This document shows, one piece after another, positions 33,857 to 42,509 of a stretch of 64,000 nucleotides of DNA. Under the pieces are notes generated by a model. That model was given only the letters and a program-made list of their open reading frames with translations, was not told the origin of the DNA and ran no database searches. Position numbers and translations under genes: made by a program. Source of the DNA: Streptomyces sp. CC208A (GTDB lineage Bacteria > Actinomycetota > Actinomycetes > Streptomycetales > Streptomycetaceae); NCBI RefSeq assembly GCF_030010625.1, contig NZ_JASCXN010000028.1, positions 1-64,000 of the forward strand. Direction: 5' to 3'. Every line of letters begins with the position of its first letter. Within the stretch, counting starts at the first letter, position 1.

Positions 33857-35155
33857 ATGGCGCACATGTTCTCCTGGGCCGGAAGGTTCGGCCTGCGGCA
33901 GTACGTCAAGTCGAGCCTGTGGATCGTGCCGGTGCTCGGCCTCGTCCTCGGCGTCCTCCTCGCCGAGCTCGCCCTCGCCTCCGACGAGGCCGGCCGGCTG
34001 CCCAGCGGCTGGCACTACTCCGCCTCGACGGCGAGCGGCGTGCTCACCTCCATCGTGGGCGCGATGGTGGCGCTGCTCGGGTTCGTCGTCACCATCGGCG
34101 TGCTTGTGGTGCAGCAGGCCACCGGAACCCTCTCCCCCCGGTACATGCGCCTGTGGTACCGGAACCGACTGCAGAAGGCGGTCCTGGCGACCTTCATGGG
34201 GACGCTCTCGTTCTCCTTCTCCCTGCTGCGCAGCATCGAGTCCGACTCGGTCCCGGACCTCGGGGTGACCCTGGCCGGCGTGTCGGTGGCCGTCAGCCTC
34301 GTCCTCCTGCTCGTCTACCTCAACCGGTTCACCCACAAGCTCCGGCCGGTGGCCATCGCGGAGCTGGTCGGAGGCGTCGGGGCGGCCGTCTTCAGGAGCG
34401 GCGAGGCGGAGATCCGGGCCGTCACCGCCCACGGCCCCGAAGCCGTGCCGTCCGGCGCCCCGGTGACGCGCGTCCGCGCCGTACGGGGCGGCGCCGTCCA
34501 GGCCTACGACGTGCCCGGCCTGGTCGCGGAGGCGGAGCGGCACGACTGCGTCTTCGTCCTGCCCCGCCTCGTCGGGGACTTCGTGATGCCCGGCGCCGCG
34601 CTCGTCGAGGTCCACAAAGGCCGGGCCGAAGGGGCGTCCGAGCCGGACTCCCGGCGGATCGCGGGGCGCATCGCCCTCGGGGCCGAGCGTACCGTCGACC
34701 AGGACCCCGCCTTCGCCCTGAGGGTCCTCGTCGACATCGCCATCCGGGCGCTGTCCCCGGCGGTGAACGACCCCACGACCGCCGTGCAGGTGCTCAACCA
34801 CATCGGCTCGTTCCTGCACGCGGTGGGCACGACGCGGCTCCCGGGCCGTTACGTGCTGGCCGACGGTCACGGGGTCGCCCGGCTCGTGCTGCCGGGGCGC
34901 GACTGGGACGGCTATCTCCAGCTCGCCGTCTGCGAGATCATGGACTACGGACGCTCGTCCGTGCAGATCTGCCGGAGGCTCCGCGCCTTGTTGGAGGATC
35001 TGCTCGACACCCTGCCGCCGGAGCAGCACCCTTCGGTGAAGGCACAGTTGGTCCTCCTGGAGAAGTCGGTCGAGCGGGAGTTCACCGATCCGGACCGGCG
35101 GGCCGTCGCACAGCAGGCCGACCTCCAGGGCATCGGCGGACGCCCCCTCTCCTGA
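33857..35155 (+). CDS. DUF2254 membrane protein
   Basis: A 432-residue protein with four N-terminal transmembrane segments (the first around WIVPVLGLVLGVLLAELAL) and the DUF2254 signature region VVQQATGTLSPRYMRLWYRNRLQKAVLATFMGTLSFSF. The soluble C-terminal half contains RALSPAVNDPTTAVQVLNHI, the most conserved motif in the family. Function is unknown; such proteins often lie near ion channels, and here a ClC channel gene follows 231 nt downstream. ATG at 33857 has GTGAGG upstream and a GTG codon directly before it. Confidence 0.85.
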   Translation: MAHMFSWAGRFGLRQYVKSSLWIVPVLGLVLGVLLAELALASDEAGRLPSGWHYSASTASGVLTSIVGAMVALLGFVVTIGVLVVQQATGTLSPRYMRLWYRNRLQKAVLATFMGTLSFSFSLLRSIESDSVPDLGVTLAGVSVAVSLVLLLVYLNRFTHKLRPVAIAELVGGVGAAVFRSGEAEIRAVTAHGPEAVPSGAPVTRVRAVRGGAVQAYDVPGLVAEAERHDCVFVLPRLVGDFVMPGAALVEVHKGRAEGASEPDSRRIAGRIALGAERTVDQDPAFALRVLVDIAIRALSPAVNDPTTAVQVLNHIGSFLHAVGTTRLPGRYVLADGHGVARLVLPGRDWDGYLQLAVCEIMDYGRSSVQICRRLRALLEDLLDTLPPEQHPSVKAQLVLLEKSVEREFTDPDRRAVAQQADLQGIGGRPLS

Positions 35156-35386
35156 CTCCCCCGCCTCTCGGTTCCCCTCTCCCTCGCCGTGCCTACCCCG
35201 TCCGGCGCAATTCTCCGGCGGGCCGCGGCCCGGCCCGGTCGCGGGACGCGGCGGGAGCGTCTTTGCTGGACTGGCGGCGGACGCTCCGCCGTTCGCGGCC
35301 GCCCGCGGAGGGTTCCGCGGGAGAGGCGGGGCCTGCCGGCCGGGCCCTCGTACGCGGCCGTCACGATCCTCGGGAGGTCGGAATCC

Positions 35387-36751
35387 ATGACGACGCAGAA
35401 AGCCGGTCCGGCCGCCGATGAGCCGGAGGAGTCCGGCGAGGCCGAGCGGCTGCGGGAGCTCCTGCGCAATCCCGCGTACCGCAAGGTCCTGGTCTTCAGC
35501 GCGCTGATCGGCATCCCCGTCTCCCTTGCCGCCTTCTGGTTCCTCGTCGGCCTGCACGAGCTGGAGCACGTGATGTGGGCGGACCTGCCGGAGGCACTCG
35601 GCTGGGACTCCCCGCCCGCCTGGTGGCCGCTGCCCCTGCTCGCCGTGGCCGGAGTCGTCGTGGGGCTCGTGGTGCTCCGGCTGCCCGGCGGGGGCGGTCA
35701 CATCCCGGCGTCCGGCCTGCACGCCGGCGGGGCCTCGGCCGCCGCCCTGCCCGGGGTGGTCATCGCGGCGTTCGCCAGTCTGCCGTTCGGTGCCGTCCTC
35801 GGCCCCGAGGCCCCCCTGATCGCGCTCGGCGGCGGCCTCGCCCTCCTCTTCCGAACCCTGGTCCGCGCCCCCGCCACCCCCGAGAGCACCGCCCTGCTGG
35901 GCGCGGCGGGCGCGGCGGCGGCCCTCGCCGCCATCTTCGGCAACCCGCTCATCGGCGCGATCCTCCTCATCGAGGTGGCGGGCGTGGGCGGGTCGCGGCT
36001 GTTCGCCGTGATGCTTCCCGCTCTGCTGTCGAGCGGCGTCGGAGCCGTGGTGTTCACGGGCTTCGGACGCTGGACCGGTCTGGAGACGGGAAGTCTCAGC
36101 GTCCGCTTTCCCACCGCTCCCCCGCGCCTGGACACCGGAGACGTGGTGTGGTCGGTCCTGATGGCGGCGGGCGTCGGCGCCCTGGTGCACCTGGTGGTCA
36201 TCGGAGGGCGGCTGGCGGCCGCCTACGTGGCGTCCTCCCCGCTGGTCCGGACGGTGGTCTGCGCGGTCGGCGCCGGCGGCTGCGCCGCCCTCTACGCGGT
36301 CGTCACGGACCGCACCCCCGTGGACGTCGCCTCGTCGGGCCAGGCGACGCTGGCCGGACTCTCCGCCGATCCGCACGCCTGGGGCGTCGGCGCCCTCCTC
36401 GCCGTGCTGCTGTTCAAGTCCGCCGCGTACGCGCTGTGCCTGGGCAGCCTCCGCGGCGGGCTGGTGTTCCCCGCGCTCTTCCTGGGCGGGGCGGCGGGTG
36501 TACTGCTCTCCCCGCTGCCCGGGTTCGGGGTGATTCCCGCGGCCGCGGCGGGCATGGCCGCGGCGGTGGCGGCCACCCTGCGGCTTCCGGTCAGCAGCGT
36601 GGCCCTGGTGGTCCTGCTGCTCGGGAACTCCCAGACGATCCCGGTGGTGATCCTGGCGGCCGTGACGTCCTTCGTCGTCGCCGAGCTGCTGCCGCAGGGC
36701 CCGTCGGTCACACCGAACCGCCCGCGCGAGGAGGCGCGGGCGGTTCGGTGA
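35387..36751 (+). CDS. ClC-type chloride channel/transporter
   Basis: A 454-residue ClC-family protein with about ten membrane segments. The first selectivity loop is GGGGHIPASG, the second GPEAPLIALGGG keeps the gating Glu in place of the classic GREGP, and the third GGLVFPALFLGGAAG matches GIFxP. These are variant filters, so whether it carries chloride or another anion is uncertain. The ATG at 35387 has GGGAGG 9 nt upstream. The last 13 codons are also the left arm, loop and right arm of a strong terminator hairpin shared with the convergent SHOCT gene. Confidence 0.85.
   Translation: MTTQKAGPAADEPEESGEAERLRELLRNPAYRKVLVFSALIGIPVSLAAFWFLVGLHELEHVMWADLPEALGWDSPPAWWPLPLLAVAGVVVGLVVLRLPGGGGHIPASGLHAGGASAAALPGVVIAAFASLPFGAVLGPEAPLIALGGGLALLFRTLVRAPATPESTALLGAAGAAAALAAIFGNPLIGAILLIEVAGVGGSRLFAVMLPALLSSGVGAVVFTGFGRWTGLETGSLSVRFPTAPPRLDTGDVVWSVLMAAGVGALVHLVVIGGRLAAAYVASSPLVRTVVCAVGAGGCAALYAVVTDRTPVDVASSGQATLAGLSADPHAWGVGALLAVLLFKSAAYALCLGSLRGGLVFPALFLGGAAGVLLSPLPGFGVIPAAAAGMAAAVAATLRLPVSSVALVVLLLGNSQTIPVVILAAVTSFVVAELLPQGPSVTPNRPREEARAVR
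36711..36750. terminator. Perfect 17-bp bidirectional terminator embedded in coding sequence
   Basis: CACCGAACCGCCCGCGC (36711-36727) and its exact reverse complement (36734-36750) enclose a 6-nt loop. The stem lies wholly within the last codons of the ClC gene and ends inside its stop codon, 10 nt from the stop of the opposite SHOCT gene. Confidence 0.85.
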
Positions 36752-36760
36752 GGGCGGGGG

Positions 36761-37060
36761 TCAGCCGCCGAGGATGCGGCTCTTCTGGGCCTCGAACTCG
36801 GCCTCGGAGAGCACCCCTTGCTCCTTGAGCTGGGCGAGCTCCTTCAGCTGGGAGATCTTGGTCTCCATCGAGACCCCGGCCGGGGGCTGTTCGGGTGCGG
36901 GCGGCGGAGCGGCGTACGCCTGCGGGGGTGCCGCGGCGGCGCGCTCGTAGTCCTGCTGGGCCCACCGGCCGGCCTGACGGCGCGACACCCGGTTGGAGAC
37001 GGCGGTGGCGGTACCGGCGACGACCGCGGTGCGGGCGACACCACGAAGAAGACCGGGCAT
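36761..37060 (-). CDS. SHOCT-domain small protein
   Basis: A 99-residue protein. Residues 1-45 are a short hydrophobic and basic segment (LLRGVARTAVVAGTATAVSNRVSRRQAGRW), a Pro/Ala linker follows, and the last 30 residues (ISQLKELAQLKEQGVLSEAEFEAQKSRIL) are a SHOCT domain, a helical oligomerisation motif. Such proteins are common beside DUF6325 genes in Streptomyces, as here, and are likely membrane-associated. It lies 16 nt after the DUF6325 gene. Confidence 0.85.
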   Translation of the reverse strand: MPGLLRGVARTAVVAGTATAVSNRVSRRQAGRWAQQDYERAAAAPPQAYAAPPPAPEQPPAGVSMETKISQLKELAQLKEQGVLSEAEFEAQKSRILGG

Positions 37061-37076
37061 GACAGATTCCTTGTCG

Positions 37077-37541
37077 TCAGGCGGCCGTCGGCCGCGGGGA
37101 GTCGGACTCGGCGGCCTCCAGGCTCGCCAGGAGGTCCTCGACCGGGATCCTGCCGTTGGCCACCATCCGTGCGCCGCTGCGGCGCAGGGCGGCCGCCAGC
37201 GGCGCGGCCCACAGGTTCTCGTACACGAGGACCCCGGCGGAGTTGCCGGGTTCGAGGACGGAGGCGGCCTCCTGGAGGTCGTCCTCGCCGAGCAGGCCCG
37301 AGGAGGCGCCCTCGAAGACGGTCAGGTCGAGTTCCCCGTCGCCGTCCAGGTCGGTGAGTTGGATCGCTCTGACCGAACCGTCCTCGTCCCTGCGTACGAA
37401 GGACAGGTCGAGGATCCGGATGATGCGCCGCTCGACGAGGTCGAGCAGCAGGGGAAGGCCCTCGCCGGTCATGCGATTGCCCGGGAACTCCAGAACCAGG
37501 TAATCGACGGGTCCCATCTCGGAGAGTTCGTCGACGCTCAT
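37077..37541 (-). CDS. DUF6325 family protein
   Basis: A 154-residue soluble protein: GPVDYLVLEFPGNRMTGEGLPLLLDLVERRIIRILDLSFVRRD at the N-terminus is the family hallmark, followed by an acidic DLDGDGELDL segment and a conserved YENLWAAPLAAALRRSGARMVANGRI block. ATG at 37541 is preceded by GAGGAG. Function is unknown. Pairing with the SHOCT gene 16 nt downstream suggests a shared membrane-linked stress role. Confidence 0.82.
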   Translation of the reverse strand: MSVDELSEMGPVDYLVLEFPGNRMTGEGLPLLLDLVERRIIRILDLSFVRRDEDGSVRAIQLTDLDGDGELDLTVFEGASSGLLGEDDLQEAASVLEPGNSAGVLVYENLWAAPLAAALRRSGARMVANGRIPVEDLLASLEAAESDSPRPTAA

Positions 37542-37655
37542 ACCGACTCCTCGTTGGCGGCTTCCCGCCTCCGTTGGTGTGGCGGCCACACACCCCCCGG
37601 CCGCACGCGTTGCCGCCTTCCATTCCAGCACCGGGGGACCTCGCACGCATTTTCG

Positions 37656-37680
37656 TGACGGCCGGGGCCACCGGCCGTCA
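37656..37680 (-). terminator. Terminator overlapping the GAP-family stop codon
   Basis: TGACGGCCGG and CCGGCCGTCA form a perfect 10-bp stem with a 5-nt loop. In the minus-strand transcript the stem begins at the TGA stop codon itself and is followed by CGAAAAT. Confidence 0.75.
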
Positions 37681-38319
37681 GGTGAGTTCGTAGAGGCTCC
37701 TGGCGGTCAGCCAGAGCCCCAGCCCCAGGGACAGGAGGACGACGGCCTGGTCCTGGTGGGTCGTGATCGTCCGCAGCAGGGACTGGAGTTCCGCGGTGGC
37801 CCGGGCGGGCCGGAAGGTCGCGTACAGCTCCATCGCCAGCAGGGTGGAGCTGGCCAGCAGGCAGTAGAGCACCAGCGTCAGCCAGGTGGCGGCGTGCGAC
37901 AGGTCGGCGTTCACCACGGTCGCGGCCCCCGCCGCGACGAGTCCCCAGGGCTGGAGCAGGACGGCCATGCCGGCGGCCGACCAGCCGGAGGCGTTGCGCA
38001 GCTTCCCCAACCAGGCCGGCTCTCCCCTCGGGCGGCTCTCCCCGCGCTGTTTGTACACGCCGTACAGGATCAGGCCGACTCCGACGGCCAGTTTGACGGC
38101 CAGGGCGGCGGTCGAGGGGGCGGTGTGCTTCTTGGGCGGGGTTCCGCCGGTGAAGAGCAGGAGGCAGGCGATCACCACGACGAGGCAGGCCAGCCAGGCG
38201 AGGACGAAGACCAGTCCCTTGCGCAGGCCCCGGTCGCCGGACAGCAGCAGGATCAACGCCATGACCGGCAAGGGGTGAAGGGCGATCGCCAGACCGATGA
38301 GGATCATGTCGAGTGTCAT
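37678..38319 (-). CDS. GAP-family (Sap-like) membrane protein
   Basis: A 213-residue membrane protein with six hydrophobic segments, starting MTLDMILIGLAIALHPLPVMALILLLSGDRG. This N-terminus and the LKLGVGLILYGVYKQRG-like middle match the GAP (peptidoglycolipid-addressing, Sap) family, related to LysE-type exporters, which in mycobacteria helps to export glycolipids. The role in Streptomyces is not known. The ATG at 38319 is the only start that leaves an intact first helix; the ribosome binding site is weak. Confidence 0.78.
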   Translation of the reverse strand: MTLDMILIGLAIALHPLPVMALILLLSGDRGLRKGLVFVLAWLACLVVVIACLLLFTGGTPPKKHTAPSTAALAVKLAVGVGLILYGVYKQRGESRPRGEPAWLGKLRNASGWSAAGMAVLLQPWGLVAAGAATVVNADLSHAATWLTLVLYCLLASSTLLAMELYATFRPARATAELQSLLRTITTHQDQAVVLLSLGLGLWLTARSLYELT

Positions 38320-38601
38320 GCGCGTGCGCTCTCGCTCTTTCGGCGCGCGACGCCGCGCGCCGATCGGCCTGCTCCTGCGCGGAGCCGGGCGGGGGCGTGG
38401 ACGTCCCCGCCGAACCCAGCGGGCCACGAACCCGCGGAAGGCGCGACAGGTGGGCGCCCATCGGAGGGGCCGGGCGAGCGCCCGCGCCAGGCTGCCCGCC
38501 GGCTCCGCCTCACCCGTTCGGCGGATTCGCCGCGCGGGCGGCGGGCGGCACTCGTAGCGTCGGGCCCGGGCGGGGGCCGCCACAGCAGCTGGGAGAAGCC
38601 G

Positions 38602-39933
38602 ATGCCGGACGAGTCGATGGAGCAGCTGGCCACGGAGGCCTGGATCTACGGGTATCCGCTGGTCACGGCGGCCGTGACGAAGAGCGCCATGACGGCGGTC
38701 CCGGCCCGGGACGACACCCGCCGGAAGGCGCCGGTCAACCAGTTCTGCTATATGCGCGGCACCCCGGACGCCTCCTTCACCGAGGTCGTCTCGCCGAACG
38801 CCGACACCCTGTACTCCAGCGCCTGGCTCGACCTGTCGGACCAGCCCCTGGTGCTGACCCTGCCCGACTTCGGCGACCGGTTCTGGATGGTCCCGATCCT
38901 GGACGCCTGGTCCGACGTCTGCGCCGTCGTCGGCCGGCGTACGAGCGGCTCGACCGCCGGGCCGTTCCTGATCGCCGGGCCGTCCTGGTCGGGAGAGACC
39001 CCGCCCGGTCTGACCCTGCTGACGTCGCCCACCGCCGTGAACTGGGTCATCGCCCGGTACGCGACCAGCGGCCCGTCGGACTTCCCGGCCGTCAACCGGC
39101 TCCAGGACGCCACGCGGCTGATCCCGCTGTCGGAGTGGACCGGCGACCCCGACGACTACGCCCCTCCCACCGACGTCCCCGTGCCCGCCGACGCCGACGC
39201 CTCGGCGACGCCCGTCGACAAGGTCCACGCGCTCGGCGGCCGCGCGTACTTCGCCCTCCTCAACCGGATGATGGTGGACAACCCTCCCGACCCCGCCGAC
39301 GCCCCGTTCCTGGGCAGGATCGCCAAACTCGGCGTCGCCCCCGGCGCGCCCCTGGACGACCTGTCCCCCGAGGAGCTCGCCACCCTGGACGCGGGGGCGC
39401 GGCGCGGCCCTGAGACCCTGCGCGAGCTGTTCGCCCGGGCGGAGGCCTCGGGCTCCGGCGGCTGGACGGTGCACCGGGGCCTGGGCGACTACGGCACCGA
39501 CTACGCCAAGCGCGCGGTCATCACCCGGTTCGGGTACGGCGCCAATCTCGACGCCGACGCCCTGTACCCGCACGCCACCACCGACGCCGACGGCCGGCCC
39601 CTCACCGGTGCCCACACCTACGTGCTGCACTTCGACGCGGGGCAGACCCCGCCCGTCGACGGCTTCTGGTCCCTCACGATGATGAACGAGCGCCAGTTCT
39701 TCGCCGACAACCCGCTGGACCGCTACGCGATCGGCGACCGCAGCGGCATGCGGACCAACCCCGACGGCTCCCTGGGCATCCACGTCCAGCACGACAGCCC
39801 CGGCCCCGACCGCGAGAGCAACTGGCTCCCCGCGCCCGCGGGCGGCTTCAACGTCTTCCTGCGCCTGTACTGGCCCCGGCGGCCCGCTCTCACCGGCGAC
39901 TGGACCCCGCCGGCGCTGCGCCGCACCGACTGA
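38602..39933 (+). CDS. DUF1254/DUF1214 domain protein
   Basis: A 443-residue protein. DUF1254 covers residues 1-150 (AWIYGYPLVTAAVTKSAM, VSPNADTLYSSAWLDLSDQPLVLTLPD, FWMVPILDAWSDVCAVVG), and DUF1214 is C-terminal (GFWSLTMMNERQFFADNPLDRYAIGDR). No signal peptide is visible, although many relatives are exported. The ATG at 38602 has GGGAGAAG directly upstream. The biochemical function is unknown. It lies 57 nt before the response regulator gene on the same strand, so the two might be cotranscribed. Confidence 0.85.
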   Translation: MPDESMEQLATEAWIYGYPLVTAAVTKSAMTAVPARDDTRRKAPVNQFCYMRGTPDASFTEVVSPNADTLYSSAWLDLSDQPLVLTLPDFGDRFWMVPILDAWSDVCAVVGRRTSGSTAGPFLIAGPSWSGETPPGLTLLTSPTAVNWVIARYATSGPSDFPAVNRLQDATRLIPLSEWTGDPDDYAPPTDVPVPADADASATPVDKVHALGGRAYFALLNRMMVDNPPDPADAPFLGRIAKLGVAPGAPLDDLSPEELATLDAGARRGPETLRELFARAEASGSGGWTVHRGLGDYGTDYAKRAVITRFGYGANLDADALYPHATTDADGRPLTGAHTYVLHFDAGQTPPVDGFWSLTMMNERQFFADNPLDRYAIGDRSGMRTNPDGSLGIHVQHDSPGPDRESNWLPAPAGGFNVFLRLYWPRRPALTGDWTPPALRRTD

Positions 39934-39990
39934 CCCCGAGGAACGGACACCATCGGGCCAGCCACGCATCCATCGACCACGGGGGTCGCC

Positions 39991-40716
39991 ATGACCGAGC
40001 CGCCGGCAGCCGACGCACCCACGCGGGTCTTCCTCGTGGACGACCACGAGGTCGTCCGCCGGGGCATCCGCGACCTCATCGACGACGAGCCCGACATGGA
40101 GGTGGTCGGGGAGGCGGCGACGGCCGGTCAGGCGCTGTCCAGGGGGCCGGCGCTGCGGCCCGACGTGGCCGTCCTCGACGTCCGGCTGCCCGACGGCGAC
40201 GGGATCACCGTGTGCCGGGAGCTCCGGTCGCGCATGCCGGAGCTCGCGTGCCTGATGCTGACCTCCTTCGACGACGAGGACGCCCTCATCGACGCGATCA
40301 TGGCCGGAGCGGCGGGATACGTGCTCAAGCAGATCAAGGGCTCCGACCTGGTGGCGGCCGTACGGACCGTCGCGACGGGACAGTCGATGCTCGACCCGGC
40401 CACCACCACCCGGCTGATGCACTCGCTGCGCGATCCCGAGGCGGCCAGGGCGCCGGAGGACGAACGGCTGGCCGGGCTGTCCGAGCGGGAGCGGTCGGTG
40501 CTCGAACTGATCGGCGAGGGGCTCACCAACCGGCAGATCGCCAAGCGGCTCTACCTGTCGGAGAAGACGGTCAAGAACCACATCTCACGGCTGCTCGGCA
40601 AGCTGGGCGTGGAGCGCCGCGTACAGGCCGCCGTCATCGCGGCGCAGGTCCGCGAGCACGAGCACGCGCACGAACACGAGCACGACGCCGGAGGGAAGCA
40701 GCACCCTCACTCCTGA
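39991..40716 (+). CDS. NarL/DevR-like response regulator
   Basis: A 241-residue regulator. The receiver domain (11-130) has DDHEVVRRG, the phospho-acceptor Asp63 in VAVLDVRLPDGDG and Lys in GYVLKQIKGSDLV. The LuxR-type helix-turn-helix (about 160-222) reads LSERERSVLELIGEGLTNRQIAKRLYLSEKTVKNHISRLLGKL. This matches DevR/DosR of mycobacteria and OsdR of S. coelicolor. It carries an unusual histidine-rich tail (EHEHAHEHEHDAGGKQHPHS). The 3' end overlaps the convergent sensor kinase gene by 10 bp. It probably controls the stress and redox genes around it. Confidence 0.9.
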   Translation: MTEPPAADAPTRVFLVDDHEVVRRGIRDLIDDEPDMEVVGEAATAGQALSRGPALRPDVAVLDVRLPDGDGITVCRELRSRMPELACLMLTSFDDEDALIDAIMAGAAGYVLKQIKGSDLVAAVRTVATGQSMLDPATTTRLMHSLRDPEAARAPEDERLAGLSERERSVLELIGEGLTNRQIAKRLYLSEKTVKNHISRLLGKLGVERRVQAAVIAAQVREHEHAHEHEHDAGGKQHPHS

Positions 40717-42458
40717 GCCCTCTGGTCCTCCTGCTCGGGTGCCAGCGGGACGCGCCATGCGAGGAGGGTCCCGCCGGCCGTGCCCGGCCGCGCCCTGACC
40801 GACAGGGTGCCGCCCAGGCGCTCGGCCCGCTCGGTCAGGTTGCGCAGGCCGCTGCGGGTCCCGCCCGGCCGCACCCCCACCCCGTCGTCGCTCACCGTCA
40901 CCGCCAGGGTGCCGTCCCCGGCGACGACCGCCACCTCCGCGTGGTGTGCGTGCGCGTGGCGGGCCACGTTGGTGAGGGCTTCGCCGATGACCGCGACCGC
41001 CTCATCGGCCGTCCCGGGCGGCACGTCGGTGTCGAGCAGGCCCTCCATCCGCAGGGCGGGGGCGAAGCCGAGCGAGGACGCGGCCGAGTCGACCGCCTTC
41101 GCGACGCGGCTCCTGAGCTTGGGCGCCGTTCCGGAGTCCTCGTGGTCCCGGAGGCCGAAGATGGTCGAGCGGATGATCTTGATGGTGGCGTCCAGGTCGT
41201 CGATCGCCCGGGCGATCCGGTCGGCGGCCTGCGGATGGTCGACGAACCGGCGGGCGCTCTGCAGCGTCATCCCGGTCGCGAAGAGCCGCTGGATCGCCAG
41301 GTCGTGCAGGTCACGGGCGATGCGGTCGCGGTCGTCGAGGAGGCTCACCTGCTCGGCGTCACGGCGCCGGTCGGCGAGTTCGAGGGCCAGGGCGGCCTGC
41401 CCCGCGAAGCCGGGCAGAGCGCTGGTCTCGGCGTGCCGGAAGGCGGGCCGCCCCTGGCGCCGGGCGAGGATCAGGACGCCGCTCAGCCGTTCCTCGGTGC
41501 CGAGGGTGACGGCCACCGCCGGCCCGAAGCCCTCCCAGCGTTCGGGCTGCACGGTGACGCGGGGGTCGTTCCCGACATCGGCCACGACGGTCGGGCCGTC
41601 CTGGGACAGCGCCACGGCGGCGAGGGTTCCCTCGGGTCCTGGCAGGACGACGTCCCGGTGCGCCTCCGCTCCTTCGCCGCGGGCCAGCGAACCCCGCAGC
41701 TCTCCTCCCGGTCCGACGACGTAGAAGACCCCGAGGTCGGCGCCGGCGATGTCCACGGCCCGCTCCAGCATCCCGTCGAGGACCTCGGTCTCCTCCGCGC
41801 CGGACAGGAGGGCGCTGGTGAAGTCGGAACTCGCGACCAGCCAGCGCTGGCGCAGCCGGCCCTCCTCGTACAGCCGGGCGTTCTCGATGGCGATGCCGGC
41901 GGCGACGGCCAGGGTCGTGACGACGGCCTCGTCCTCGGCGTCGAAGTCCGCCCCTCCCCGCTTCTCGGTGAGGTAGAGGTTGCCGAAGACCTCGTCCCGG
42001 ACGCGGATCGGGACGCCGAGGAAGGTGTGCATGGGCGGGTGGTGGGCCGGGAAGCCGTACGAGGCCGGGTGCTCGGAGAGCTCGGGCAGACGGAGCGGCT
42101 CGGGGTGGCGGATCAGTTCGCCCAGGATGCCGTGCCCGGACGGCAGCGCGCCGATCCGCTCCCGCGTCCCGTCGTCGATGCCGATGGCGAGGAACTCGGA
42201 GAGCTTCCGGTCGTCGCCGATGACGCCCAGGGCGCCGTACTCGGCGTCCACGAGCGTCACGGCGGCCTCGACGATGCCGCGCAGCACCTGGGGCAGGTCG
42301 AGCTCCCGGCCCACGGACATCACGGCTTCGAGAAGGCCGTCGAGCCGGCTCCTGGTGCCCCGCACCTCGTCGATGCGCACCTGGAGCTCGTCGAGCAGCT
42401 CGTCCAGTCTCAGCCGCGACAGCCTCGTGTCCGCCGCCCCGGTGCCCTCCCGGCCCAT
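40707..42458 (-). CDS. DevS/DosT/OsdK-like GAF sensor histidine kinase
   Basis: A 583-residue soluble kinase with two GAF domains (about 45-195 and 205-365), a HisKA_3 domain and a HATPase. The first GAF domain has FPAHHPPMHTFLGVPIRVRDEVFGNLYLTEK; His140 aligns with the heme-ligating His149 of mycobacterial DosS, so it may sense O2, NO or redox through heme. The phospho-acceptor is His385 in IARDLHDLAIQRLF. The ATP-binding region includes GEALTNVARHAHAHHAEV and DDGVG. GGAGG precedes the ATG at 42458. It is the last gene of the universal-stress-protein operon and converges with its likely partner regulator. Confidence 0.92.
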   Translation of the reverse strand: MGREGTGAADTRLSRLRLDELLDELQVRIDEVRGTRSRLDGLLEAVMSVGRELDLPQVLRGIVEAAVTLVDAEYGALGVIGDDRKLSEFLAIGIDDGTRERIGALPSGHGILGELIRHPEPLRLPELSEHPASYGFPAHHPPMHTFLGVPIRVRDEVFGNLYLTEKRGGADFDAEDEAVVTTLAVAAGIAIENARLYEEGRLRQRWLVASSDFTSALLSGAEETEVLDGMLERAVDIAGADLGVFYVVGPGGELRGSLARGEGAEAHRDVVLPGPEGTLAAVALSQDGPTVVADVGNDPRVTVQPERWEGFGPAVAVTLGTEERLSGVLILARRQGRPAFRHAETSALPGFAGQAALALELADRRRDAEQVSLLDDRDRIARDLHDLAIQRLFATGMTLQSARRFVDHPQAADRIARAIDDLDATIKIIRSTIFGLRDHEDSGTAPKLRSRVAKAVDSAASSLGFAPALRMEGLLDTDVPPGTADEAVAVIGEALTNVARHAHAHHAEVAVVAGDGTLAVTVSDDGVGVRPGGTRSGLRNLTERAERLGGTLSVRARPGTAGGTLLAWRVPLAPEQEDQRAQE

Positions 42459-42509
42459 CGGAACCTCCGGTCGCGTCAGGCCCGCCCGAGGGACCCGGCG
42501 CGCCTGGTC

